From NCBI RefSeq assembly GCF_963583255.1, contig NC_084813.1, positions 4,094,501 to 4,158,500 on the forward strand: a DNA stretch of 64,000 bases, read 5' to 3'. This DNA comes from Pyrus communis. Lineage: Eukaryota; Streptophyta; Magnoliopsida; Rosales; Rosaceae. Positions 21,637 to 33,216 of this stretch are shown here, in pieces. A model generated the notes under the pieces. The model saw nothing but the letters and a program-made list of their open reading frames with translations. It did not search any database and was not told where the DNA came from. A program made the translations under genes and the position numbers. Within the stretch, counting starts at the first letter, position 1. Each line of letters begins with the position of its first letter.

Positions 21637-21742
21637 CTGAAAATTAAAAGTTCCAACTTTTAAAGTCGTAAGACCATATGCAAACTTTACAGTATTGTTA
21701 TTACACTAATTTAGTGCAACAAAATTCTGAACCTGTGCTTAC
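21637..21742 (-). other. chimeric intron joining Raf-like and NOP14 exons
   Basis: A 106-nt interval with the Raf-side donor (ATTG|GTAAGC) at one end and the NOP14-side acceptor (TTAATTTTCAG) at the other. It must contain the fusion point of the two captured genes. Spliced, it would join the kinase glycine-loop exon to the NOP14 exon, but the phase appears to shift the NOP14 frame. Confidence 0.6.
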
Positions 21743-22801
21743 CAATGCCAATGCGTTCACCAATCTGAAGATCCTCCCATAGAATTTCCCACTCTGCAAC
21801 TTCCCCTAGTGCGGGATACCTCTCATAGTGACTATCACAACTAGTACACAGGCCACTATTGCATCTGTCCATTGGCTTACTCATTGATTCTTTATACTCG
21901 TTCAATGCTTCGGAGTTCATTGGGGGATTATCAAGAACAGGATTACAAATCTGGGTTGTTTCACTAGTTCCACCAGACACGATTACAAATCCCTCCTCAA
22001 CAGTATCTAAGAGAAGAGAAAACTTTTTTGTATCTGATTCATTTCGTTGCTCAGCTAAATCCAAGGAAGATTGTTTCAGCAAGTTATCAAAATTAGCATA
22101 GCTCACTTCAGCAGCAGTTTGAGTGGACAGCTAATTGCCTGATAATAATTGGACCAAATAATTATGAATCCCATCATCTACAAGTTTCCCATCTGCATTC
22201 ATTTGACCAAGCAACTTGTCTTCATGCAGATATTGAGGATTCATATCCGAAAATAAATCTGCAGGAGGTGATGCACCACTTTCCAACAAGACAGCATGTA
22301 GTTTTTGTGCAAACTCTGGGTTCTTTGCTGCACTGATGACATACTTTGATACATTTTTCACTTTCCTTTTCTGTGCAGATGTGGCTTTTTCAGTTGTACC
22401 CGATGAACTTTCAAATGATTTACGAAGTGATCTAAGGGGAGTCCCCATATCACTGCTAGAACTCTCCATTTGGTTTTTGTCAACAACGATTCTTCTATCA
22501 TCTTTTGTTTGAATGCCTGCATATGATGCTTCTTCTGACCGTGAGCTGCCAACTCTAGAAACTATGTCAAGATCAGAAGGAACTGCTAACATTCCACTGC
22601 CCTCAGCTTGAGCCAAACACACATCTTTGGGCATTTCGGTGGCATCTTGAAAGCTCCTTATGGCAAAGAAAGAATTCGGGAGCTGACTAGTAGGCACCTC
22701 AGCAGGAATTAGTGTTCCAGGTGCACCCATCAAATCAATAATATACTCATTGCACCGAGTAACAAACCCATTAATCATCATAAATCCAGGACATCTTACG
22801 G
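21743..22801 (-). pseudogene. captured Raf-like MAPKKK fragment (EDR1/SIS8 type)
   Basis: An exon-like block of about 350 codons. It starts in the EDR1-type regulatory domain (EYIIDLMGAPGTLIPAEVP, LPNSFFAIRSFQDATE), continues through a serine-rich linker and the conserved VKNVSKYVISAAKNPEFAQK and LHAVLLESGASPPADLF segments, and ends at the first kinase motif (WEILWEDLQIGERIGIG). A normal GTAAGC donor follows at 21742, where family genes have an intron. All catalytic kinase subdomains after the glycine loop are missing. One TAG at 22131-22133 interrupts it (a likely CAG to TAG change). Same orientation as the transposon genes, immediately upstream of the NOP14 exons. Confidence 0.85.
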
Positions 22802-23572
22802 CCTGCACTAATTCACCTTAGCAAGATGAAAAATGTGCATGGGATTGTAGGAGCAAAGCAGCAAACAAGAGCATGCACCTCTAATTATAACATCCATTAC
22901 TTAAACATGATAGTAAATTCAAATCCAACAGCTTAAAATTAGAGGTACATCCAAAATGAAAAGAACTGCAGAGATATCGCAATGACATATGAATTTATCT
23001 TTTCAACAGGGACCAAAAAAAAAAAAAACATAATTACTCTTAATCCAAGACTCCAAGAAACTTCATTAAGCAACATGTCTTGCAGAAATAACATCAGCTG
23101 TTTCAAGAGCTGTTCAAAAAGTAGAGAAAAATTGGTGTATGTTGAACTATATTTGTCATACTATAATTGGGTTCCTGTGTCTTAAGGGAACAACCAAGCA
23201 CCTACAGTTTGTGGACAAACACATTGGGCATTGGGCAGCCCCAGAAAAACCATTCAGACACAAAGACACTGCTAACACGTGTTTGAACATGATTTTCATG
23301 TTTGATTCACATGCCAAGCAAGTCACATAAAAAAACAACCTAGATACTAGTAAATAGGTCTGGGCCTCTTGGTGTTAATAAATTTTGAACGATAAAAGAG
23401 TATTGCTTGCCTGTTCATTCAACGCTGATTATGGAAATGGTTCAATAAATAGACATCTAACTACCTGTTATCACAAAGCACGGAGCCAAGACAACTTGAG
23501 TTTGTAAGAGAACACAAAATTCTCAGATGAATAAGCAGAAATGAAAGAATATAACTAAACCATCAAGGGAAC
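22802..23572. other. captured intron or spacer sequence
   Basis: No coding sequence is recognised between the Raf-like and UBC22 fragments. AT-rich, with polypyrimidine tracts; probably intronic or flanking DNA carried along with the captured exons. Confidence 0.4.
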
Positions 23573-24160
23573 CTACAATCAGAACATGTCGTAATCCAAG
23601 ACTTGGATTCCAATCCTTTTTCAAGGTGTTGACACAAATCTCACCGTTGTTTGGATGGAAAATCTTCGTTAGGAAGTAGCCTACAACAATTATTTTCCAG
23701 AAATTATAATCCAAATAGGGACTAAAGAGTTCTACCATATATAGGCCTTTCATCAACAAAAACATCTTCAGTTGTCTACGATCACGCATTCCAAACAGAA
23801 CGAGGGAACAAAAATATAACATGTCCACTTAAATGATAGTGTTATCAATTACATCATTTATGATCATAACAAACAAACCTTTAGGAGGAGAGTGTGGAAA
23901 GTCCCTGGACAATAACAACTTCATGCGGAAAACAACATTCTCATAAGGAGTGCCAGCTGCAAGGCCAAGATCGTAGCTCAGTAAATATCTCAAAAATATT
24001 CAAACGATATGAGCGAAAGACTAAATTACAGCTTATGCCAAAAAATAAACATGCCTGGCCCTTCAATATCAGCATATATGATTGAAAATCATCATCATTA
24101 ATCCTAACTTGAATGCCTTCAGTTCCAAGAAGCACAAAAGCTAGATCAGAACGAATCAAC
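23573..24160 (-). pseudogene. UBC22: captured E2 ubiquitin-conjugating gene fragment (UBC22/UBE2S type)
   Basis: Three exon pieces in order on the minus strand. About 24150-24075 encodes EGIQVRINDDDFQSYM. 23956-23879 encodes [20 protein letters not shown] and HSPPKG. 23680-23573 encodes [30 protein letters not shown] and HVLIV. The middle and last pieces have clean CTTGCAG and TTGTTGTAG acceptors and GT donors. The catalytic cysteine is in GEICVNTL. Family members have about three more residues between HPN and NGE, so a small in-frame deletion is present. The N-terminal and C-terminal parts are missing. Plant UBC22 is the homologue of UBE2S, a K11-chain E2. Same orientation as the transposon genes. 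Confidence 0.82.
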
Positions 24161-24608
24161 TGATGTGACACAAAAGGAAGACAGAAGAAAAGTGCCAATG
24201 ACGAAAAACATTGAATATGCCCAGTTCAATTGCACTATGGTTGGATTTTGAATCGCTCCCACATTGAAGCGCATGCATTGCCACATCCCTCAACACAATA
24301 TTGTACCTTTCGCGATAATACTATACTACTGAATTTCTACTTTGATCTTCTAGGGTGAACCTAAAACGCAAACATGGATGATAAGTTATGAACATTATGT
24401 TGCCATGGAACACCGTCATAACCCAATTTCATTTTGTTTTCATTTTTACTCTTTATGATGTATGATATTGCAAATTCAATCAAAATAGTTAAACGAAAGT
24501 AGATAATGAGCGTGAAAATTCCTGTTCTACATTTCAAGCGAATCAAGTGCCATAACAACGTATATACATATAAACAAGATATAAGCATAAACGTAACGTA
24601 AAGATTAT

Positions 24609-24720
24609 AAGACTCACATCAGCTTGCCAGGGGTTCCACCGAGACCCCTGTGATTGTATAAGACCTATCCTCAGGATGAGAAAGTGCTACCTTCACCCCC
24701 TTTAAGGCCTTTTTAACCTG
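24609..24720 (-). pseudogene. captured Argonaute-like exon
   Basis: After a TTACAG acceptor (exon starts 24720) the frame reads VKKALKGVKVALSHPEDRSY then TITGVSVEPLAS before a TGA. The pattern KKAL(K/R)GVKV...H...RSY.ITG.S.EPL matches the segment before and into the PAZ domain of plant Argonautes of the AGO1/AGO5 (MEL1) group. Only one exon is visible and it carries a stop or frameshift at its end. Recognition rests on about 32 residues, so another identity is possible. Same orientation as the transposon genes, next to the transposase 3' end. Confidence 0.5.
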
Positions 24721-25128
24721 TAAGTAACCGAATGCCAATCAGTTTCCAGGACAAATATCTTTAAAAGTAACCATTTGTGAACAAACATAAGTAAATACAT
24801 AGAACTCTGAATAATTTAGCCTATATGGACATATACACCTGATCCAAATGAAGTGAATCTAAAATGAACAGGTCAATACATATTAAAAGCAAATGATTAC
24901 ATGCTAAAACAAAATGCAGCTTCAAAACCGAATAAGCATGAATACTAGCATTGTATTTTATTTATATAGCTTAACTTTTAGATAAGTTGCCTATCAAAAC
25001 TGCATGAAACAAATTGAAGTAAAAATGGAGAATACCTTCAAACGATCACGATCAGATTCTTCCCGTGCCTTTTTTTAGTTTGACTTTGCCTCTCCTCAAT
25101 CTCCTGGTTTTTCCTTTACAAGTTTATA

Positions 25129-28100
25129 TTAATCCTTATCTGAACTACAATAATAACTCTCGCTATCCTCACTACTATCATTTTCGGATTTCCATTCATC
25201 CTCATCTTCATTTACTTCTTCCGGTGCATTGTATCGTGGCAGATCACCAATGTCAATTGAAATTGACTCTATTGGTATTTCGAATTCGGGAACTCCAACT
25301 ACTTCAAACGGTTCTTGGACAACATTAGTATCTCGGAGTGTTTCTTCACCAATTTTTATCAAAGATGATAACTGTTGGTCAGCGATGTTGTCATCGTTGT
25401 CATCTTGATTTAGTTCCGGAATATCATATAGCCCTCTTTGATCAATCTTCTGAACAACTTTCCAACCATTGTCGGCTTTAAGGTTGTCTAGAAAGAATAT
25501 TTGTTTCGCCATAGTTGCCAAAATGTATGGGTCTTCATCGTACCAACGTCTGGTAGTGTTTACTGATAGTAAACCATGGTCTCGCTTAACACTTGTTTGG
25601 TTATGTGGGTTTGTATCAAACCAAAGACACTTAAACAGTATCACTTGACACCTGTCTTTGTAAAGCAATTGTACTACACTAGTGAGTTTACCATAAAAAT
25701 CAATGTCTTCACTGTCGCCCGCGCCTGGTACGTGGACACCACTATTTTGAGTAGACGACTTGTCATCACGTGTTGCCCCCAAGAACTTGATCCCGTTGAC
25801 ATGACAACCTGAGAACAATTCAACGTGAAGCGGTCCTCTTGCCAAGTTATATAATTCTTCATCGTAAGAGGGTGAATTCAATTCCTTCAATTTGTTCATC
25901 TAATATAACATATACAAAAAGTTAACTTGTTAGTGTAACCAAATTTGAAGATGGGCATGAACAAGTTGGAAAATATGCTGAATTCAAAACACATACAACT
26001 TACATGTTCGTGAAACCACGAAGGAAACAATTCACGGTGCTTCTTGGCATATAAATGTGAAGGATGTTCCCGCTTCATTAACCGTTCATGCTCTTCAAGG
26101 TATGGCAAAACCTCATCACAATTGTTGAGTATGAACCAATGCGCTACCTCCATGTCTTTTTTGGTAAACGATTCGCCTTTTACAGGCTCGCCGAATGGTC
26201 GCGCAATTTGGGCAAAAACATATAGTTTCTCTTTTCTGACACCACCGTCATTATTGCGTTGAGGACGATTGAAAGCTATCTCAACATCTTGAAGATACAT
26301 TGCACAAAAAGTAAGTGACTCATATGCGACCCATGCCTCCAAAAGTGATCCTTCGGGCTTTGCCCTATTTCGGACACACTTTTTCAACTCACCAAGATAT
26401 CTACACAAATAAAAGGTATGCTACAAATTATTCAAAGCGTTCGTTGATCATTTATCTGTTATATATATATATACACGCTTAATTAAGTACCTTTCTATTG
26501 GATACATCCATCGGCAATTGACTGGTCCAACAAGCAATGCCTCATCTGGCAAGTGAATCATCACGTGAATCATACTTGTAAAGAAAGCTGGAGGAAATAT
26601 CTGTTCGAACTTGCATAAGACGTTCACAATGTCGTCCTGCAATTGTTTAACATCCGACTTCCCCAAACACCTTGCAGTCAATTGTGAAAAAAATCTAGAC
26701 AACAACACGATTGGTTTCACCACATCAAGAGGCAATAAGTGTCGAATACCAACCGGTAGAAGGCGTTGGAGTATCACATGACAATCATGACTCTTCATGT
26801 TTGAAAATTTACACCCTCTCACGTTCACGCAACGCGAGATATTGGAAGCATACCCATCTGGAAACTTTACAGAAGAAATAAAGTTGAAAAACTCTTTCTT
26901 CCCATTCGGATTAACTGTAAAAAAAGGATGGCCTTTCTTCAATGCACCACCAACTTTCTTCATCCACAAGGATGGCCTAATGCCCATTCGTTCCAAATCA
27001 AGGCGAGCTTCGACCGTGTCTTTCGTTTTTCCTTCAATGTCTAGAATTGTCCCGACCAAAGTATCAAACACATTTTTCTCAATATGCATAACATCGAGGT
27101 TGTGTCTCAATTTTAACTTTGACCAGTATGGGAGCTCAAATAACATACTCTTGTGTGTCCAGTTCAGATGTGTAGTTGGTCTGGGCTTACTGACCCCTTT
27201 GCCAAAATGACCAAATTCCAAACGGTTTAATTGATCCAAAATCTCAACTCCAGACCATTCTCTTGGTCTTGGTCGAGTCTCTTTTGTGCTGTGGAAGGCT
27301 TTATTGTTCTGACGCCACTCGTTGTCCCAAGGGAGCCATCTACGATGACCAAGATAACAAACTTTTCTCGCATGCCAAGACGATGTTACGTTCTCCTTGC
27401 ATATTGGACATGCCAAATAACCCTTAGTCATCCACCCAGAAACCATTGCATACGCGGGAAAATCGTTTACTGTCCACATCACTGCTGTTCTCATGGTGAA
27501 CATTTGCCCAGTATACTTATCATATGTACGAACACCGTTTTCCCATAAATCTTTTAGCTCATCTACCAACGGCCGCAAATAAACATCAATGGACTTTCCT
27601 GGATCTTCAGTAATTAATAGAGTCAACATCATGTATTCTTTTTTCATGCACTTCCAAGGCGGCAGATTATAAGGAAACACGACGACCGGCCAAGTGCTGT
27701 GGATTTGGTTTAGAACCCCAAACGGATTAAATCCGTCGGTGGCAAGTCCCAATCTGACGTTTCGCGGGTCAGCTGCAAAATCAGGGTACATTCGATTGAA
27801 TTCTTTCCATGCTTCTCCATCTGCAGGATGCCTCATAACATCGTCATTTACTCGTCCTTCTTTATGCCATCTCATATCGGTAGCGGTGTGCATCGACATG
27901 TACAATCATTGCAACTTAGGCTTCAATGGAAGATAACGCATTACTTTTTGTGGAATCTTGGTCTTTCTATTTTGTGATGTCATTTTAAACCTTGGCTCAT
28001 TGCATACAGGGCATTTATCCAACTGTGTGTTCTCCTTATAGAACAATATACAATTATTTACACATGCATGAATTCTTTCATACCCCAATCCAAGACCCTT

Positions 28101-28723
28101 CAACACTTTTTGGGCACTTTTATGATCTTCAGGTAAACAATTGTCCTTTGGAAGCATCCTTTTGATAACTCCTAAAAAGTAATCGAAACACTTGTTTGAC
28201 AAACGAAACTTGATCTTGCCATGCATCAACTCCACAATTGCTGTGAGCATCGAAAAGTTTTCACACCCCGGATATAATTCTTGCTTGGCATTTTTCAATA
28301 GTTTTTCATAGTTTTTGAATGCCTCACTATCCATGGTTGGACGACCGTCATCTCCCCCTTCCTGATTGGTGTTGGTTGTAGCATATGGATAAACATCATT
28401 TAGAATATCCATAACTTGTTCATTAGGATCCACATTACATTCAACAATCTCCACTCGTGTCATGTATGAAGACGAAGCTTGGTCTAATCGTTCTCCATGA
28501 TGATACCAAGTAGTATAGGTCTCTTTCATCCCATTTCTTACTAAATGAAATCGAACATTTTCGAATGTTTCCCTCATTGAGTTGTTACACTTCCTACAGG
28601 GACATCGAATATGAGTTGAACCTCGGTTTTGTCTAGTTGCGAATTCAATGAAATCATTTATTCCATCCAAGTACTCGATAGCACATCTATTATGATTCTG
28701 TATCCACTGTTTGTCCATTTTGC
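25129..28723 (-). pseudogene. TNP2-type CACTA transposase, single premature stop seen
   Basis: This is the transposase of CACTA elements (PF02992-like, with DUF4218- and DUF4216-like C-terminal parts). Translation starts at ATG 28718 (MDKQWIQNHNRC), five bases after a 3' splice site (ATTGCAG). Exon 1 (28723-26491) has a zinc-finger-like CPCRKCNNS and then CPVCNEPRF. It also holds the catalytic-core landmarks LGLATDGFNPFG and LRHNLDVMHIEKNVFD, and the WMYPIER end. Intron 26490-26401; exon 2 (26400-26004: YLGELKKCVRNRAKPEGSL, VAYESLTF); intron 26003-25900; exon 3 (25899-25129: CLWFDTNPH, DEDPYILATMAKQIFF). The only break seen is TGA at 27906-27908 between PKLQ and LYMSMHTATDM, a likely CGA-to-TGA change. 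Otherwise about 1,130 codons remain open. Confidence 0.92.
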
Positions 28724-30289
28724 CTGCAATCCCAATAAAAGTACAACAACTTCAACTATTGTCTTCTCACCTTATTCCTCCGGTAAGGGCCTATCCCATT
28801 CAAAAATACACAGTTATGTGCCGTAATTTACGATTCCAATGGATTAAATTTTGACATGGGCAAATTTCGACAGCATCTCCTTACAATTCTTCAAGTGCAC
28901 GCAGTAGATACATAATATCCACTGTGTACTCGAAGAACATTAGGAAATGTTACCAAAATTTCCACTATCGAAACCTAATCTATGAACCGCAAACTACAAC
29001 ACATAACTATGCATTCCCAAACTGTCCAAAAAATGGGACAATCCAATAATTAATTGGACCGCAAGCATGCTTTTGCATCCATGCACAAAATCCAACTAAC
29101 TCTCAAACGAGAAACTAAGCTTTTCTTGAAAAAAAAAGTGTACGAAGTTAAGTTGTATTAACTTCGTACAACACAAAACAATTTTGTAATTGATGTACAA
29201 AAATATGTGCATACAAATAAATTAAATCACAATAATTAGTGAAACTAAATAAAATAGATACAAAATATTAATCCTTGTAAACTATAATGTTGATGGCCTT
29301 AGTTTTTATTTGTTTATACTAATTATATCATCGAATATACATATTCTAGTTAGTTACACTCGAGTAATTTTGGTGGTGAGATAAATGTACTGTTAGAATA
29401 TGAACACAAGTGTAAGCGTATTTTGGCTACATATTGGTTTTAAAAAATCTTATTGAAAGATGTTTTGGTTGTCTTCAAGTTTACAAAGGATTGAGACTAA
29501 AAATGAATCCTAAATTACTTACTTGTATTAAAATTGGAAGATGATATTGAGTTTCTACAAGGATTTAATAAGAGAATCATAGCCATTGTTTATCTACATA
29601 AGTATGGCATATGCTCACAAAAATCAACCCGCTCATTATTGAACTTAAACCTATTGTCTTAGCATTGAGAATTTAATAGTGATGATAAGATTAGCTTTGA
29701 AGATCATGGCTTTTGTAGGTTTTCTATATAATTCTTAGTTGCAACACATTGCATTTACCCTCAATTCAACCGTATAGCACAAATTAAGGAAATTTCAAGG
29801 GGAAACCAACATTTCTTACAATTTCTTCTATGTAAATATATAAGTTAACCTCGATAAAGTATTCAAATGAAGCCCAAACAAGTCTTCAACAATATATCTA
29901 CAATCTCACTCCTTTTAATAGGTAAAATTAATAAAGATTACTTCAAAATTCAATCTCACAAAACTCCACCATTACCAAAAAAGGGCATAGCAAGTAAGCA
30001 AAGGTACATATACAAAAATCCCATATGCAATATGAAAAAAAATACCTTCAAATTCGTTCTTCAATGATAATTGTATACAAAAATCCTGTACAAAACAAGT
30101 TTAGTAGTTTTAGTTTGAATTCTCAATTCAAAGTTGCATATACAAAATCAAATTGCTTACCGGATACAAATAGATTAAGGAACGGAGAGAATTGGAGAAC
30201 GTTTAGAACAGAGATGGGGGAGGGAGGTAGCTGCTGCAACTAGTTTGCAGTTTCTACCACCCAAACTGATTAAGTAAAGGAAAAAAAAG
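28724..30289. other. transposase leader region
   Basis: Non-coding. It should contain the TNP2 promoter, non-coding first exon and first intron; the acceptor ATTGCAG at 28724-28730 shows that an upstream exon exists. No ORF with a domain. A poly-A-rich block lies at 29860-30070. Confidence 0.5.
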
Positions 30290-30585
30290 TCGTTGACTTT
30301 GCGTGACGTATGTGGCGTCGCGCAAAACAGCTTTGCGCTTTTGCGTGACGCCACATACGTCACGCAAAGATGTTTTGCGCGACGTAACGCAAAGATGTTT
30401 TGCGCGACGTAAGTGCACGTGCGTCGCGCAAAGCTGTTTTGCGGGACTCACGTAGCCCTGCGTCACACAAAGTCAACAGAAAAAGCGGTAAACCTTACTT
30501 GCTTTAGCGCCAAAATCTTGCTTGCGCGACGCATTTAGTTGCCTCGCGCAAGTTTTCGTCGCGCAAACATGTTTTTTTTCTAGTG
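30290..30585. repeat. CACTA right subterminal repeats
   Basis: At least ten GCGTGACG / CGTCGCGCAAA motifs occur in both orientations. They include a large internal palindrome (about 30300-30370) formed by GCGTGACGTATGTGGCGTC and its inverse. They match the left-end motifs in core but are ordered differently. The terminus is TTCTAGTG at 30585. Confidence 0.85.
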
Positions 30586-30954
30586 TAATGCAGTAATTAT
30601 GTTTGAATGCTCCACTACTTCACTGCACGAAAGCATATTTAACCATAAAGAAGTGAAGAGAATGTAGACAAGGAATTTATATTAGTAATGCAAACCACTA
30701 AATGAAACACATATATGCCCACTATTGATTAATAGTCCAAGTCCGTAATCCCTATTTAAGCTTGCCAAAATGAAACTCATAATGAATTATGGTAAGTATA
30801 CATATGTGCACGTCTAAGTTAGATGATTGAAAATAATAAGAAATTGTTGTGATGGACACACACCCACTATTTATAAAATAAGCACTTAAGAAATATAAAA
30901 ATATCTAAAACAATACATCCTTGGCACGCACGTTAGTACGTGCAGAGAGGCTAG

Positions 30955-31494
30955 TTAACAATAAAATAAAAATACCCAAAAGAAAAAACTAATGTGGAGA
31001 ACAATCGCATAAAAATAGCCCACAATGCTAAATCTAACACAACAGTAAGCCAAGATTATAATTAAAACTCTAAATTAACCCAACCCTAAATCTTGATTGC
31101 CATTATGAATTCACATTGCCGTAGAACTCGTCGTATCTTGAAATGAAGAACATGTGGATCAATTGACAGATCAATGGACTAGAACTTGATGAGGGTAAAT
31201 CCAATTGATCAGGACTCAGATCATAGAGGCATTTTACATAATTTATGCACAACCCATAAATTGATCAGGACTCAGATCAATTGATGATTAATCCATATGT
31301 TCTTTATTTCAAGATACGACGAGTTCTACGGAGGTGTGAATTCATAGTGGCAATCAAGATAGGGCTGGGTTAATTTAGAGTTTTAATTATGGTCTTGGCT
31401 TTCTGTTATGCTTAAACTTAGCAATGTGGGCTATTTTTATGCGATTGTTCTCCACATTAGATTTTTCCTTTGGGTATTTTTATTTTATTGTTAA
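30955..31494. mobile_element. 540-bp fold-back element
   Basis: Two arms of roughly 220-230 bp are inverted copies. The outer end TTAACAATAAAATAAAAATA pairs with its inverse at 31475-31494. The pairing continues inward through ATGTGGAGAACAATCGCATA, AGCCCACAAT and the AACTCGTCGTATCTTGAAAT segment with few mismatches. The loop (about 31190-31270) repeats AATTGATCAGGACTCAGATCA. No coding capacity and no certain target duplication. It is a MITE-like fold-back able to form a long RNA hairpin if transcribed. Confidence 0.85.
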
Positions 31495-31656
31495 TATCTT
31501 GATGTCTTGTCGAAGTCTTCGGTCTACGATTAAAGTTTATCAAACTATTAATTCAATTAGGGATGTTAACTGACCATAAGTAGGAATGTGTTTGGTTACA
31601 AAGATGGTAAAGTCCTCAGATTGACAGATGTTTTCAAATTATTGAGCCACATAGAT

Positions 31657-33172
31657 TGATGCAAGATAGAAGATGCAGGATAGAATCAAGGGTATCGAGG
31701 AGAGGGGAATAGATGATCAGGGATTCGCTCAACCAGGGGCAACGGAACTTGCTCACGTCACTAATCATGGATTCACTCACACGATCAAACCAAATGCTTG
31801 ATTTTATAAGGAGAAACAACTTACTTCAAATGCACAAAGCAAATAATATTTTAATTCATTCAAGTCTAGCAATGGCTTCTAATACATCAATATTGAAAGG
31901 AACTAAAGATAAAGAAGTATAAATAGACCACAACTTCCTAAGAAACTCTCTAAAAATGACTTAACAAGTTACTATGTCATTAAAATAAATCACAATGCCA
32001 TTATTATTTGAATTTCCAATGCCAACAAGAAGTTTTCAATTTTTTTTTTCTTTTTTTTTTTTGAGCCTTTGCTCCTGCATCATTCTCCCCTTCTCGAAGA
32101 AAACTCATCCTCGAGTTTCATTTTGTCTTCCTTGATCTTTGGGATGTCCTTGCAGATTCTTCCACAATAACCACAACAGTAAAATGAAGTTCACGACGAT
32201 CAAAGTGTTCCAAGCCACAAAATATTCAAGAAAAGACCATTTCCCCATTCTTTCAAACATTGTAGGCCCTGGTTCCTTCTTTTTGATTGAAAATGACCTC
32301 TAACCACTAGAATGCATCTTGAAACCCCTTAGAAAGTTCTTTGTGATAAATCTGTAAATCCAACCTATCTCTAAATCCCATTCAGTTTTGTCTTCATAAC
32401 TGCAACTTATCACATGAGTGGCCTCTTTAAGCATCACCGATGGGCTTGAAGAAGGAGGGACACTGCCTTGTTCCATCCATGTTGAAGTCACAAAAATTGT
32501 AGACTATCTGAAATTCTTTTCAAAATTCATTTGGGACATCAGTAGCACTTTGCCATCATCCATTCCTGTAGGTTTGAAGCATCTCCATTTGCATCATGCT
32601 TGGAGTACCTTGAAAGATCCTTGTAGCATCCAAAAGACGAATAGAATTAACAACTTACCATCTGATGCATGCAAGGCTGTCTATTATTAACTTCATTCAC
32701 AAAAAGATTATTGGCTTCGTTTTCATCAACGTACTCATCGTAAATCGGTGGTGAATTCCAATCGAAAAAACTAATCTCTTCAATGATGTGATCTTGAAAC
32801 GAATTGATAATCATAGCCATGATCTTCAATTCCAGCGGAAAACCTACTTTGATGTCACTTGATGTAGGACATAACCAAGGGTATTGAGAAGAGGGGAATA
32901 GATAACCTGGAATTCGCTCAGGGGCAATGGAACTTGTTCACGTCGCTAATCATGGATTCACTCGCACGACCAAGCCAAATGCTTGATTTTAGAAGGAGAA
33001 ACAACTCATTTCAAATGCATAAAACAAATAATATTTTAATTCATTCAAGTCTAGGAATGGCTTCTAATACATCAATATTTAAAGGAACTTAAGATAAAGA
33101 AGCATAAATAGACCACAACTTCCTATGCCTTTATTATTTGAATTTCCAATGCCAACCAGAAGTTTTCAATTT

Positions 33173-33216
<44 letters not shown>

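Larger units (their letters stand above)
12989..30585 (-). mobile_element. 17.6-kb gene-capturing CACTA transposon
   Basis: The left end reads CACTAGTACAAAAAA and the right end TTTTTTTTCTAGTG (inverse CACTAGAAAAAAAA). The 3-bp target duplication TAA is perfect on both sides (12986-12988 and 30586-30588), as expected of the CACTA/En-Spm superfamily. Both ends carry dense subterminal repeats. Going from right to left on the minus strand it holds: a leader region, the TNP2 transposase gene (25129-28723), captured fragments of Argonaute, UBC22, Raf-like kinase and NOP14 genes, a 344-bp tandem array, an internal cluster of subterminal-type motifs, the leader of the second gene with captured PPR and RCC1 fragments in its first intron, and the second-gene exons (13634-15688). 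It is the size of a large autonomous element, but each of its two genes carries at least one stop. Confidence 0.9.

Noticed and set aside
22131..22808. A functional 225-residue host protein
   Set aside because: It is the middle of a Raf-like kinase gene without start or catalytic domain, lies inside the CACTA element, and its continuation is in the same frame beyond a TAG.
26797..27210. Plus-strand ORFs opposite the TNP2 transposase (also 27231-27548, 27694-27936)
   Set aside because: They are antisense shadows of a clear minus-strand coding exon.
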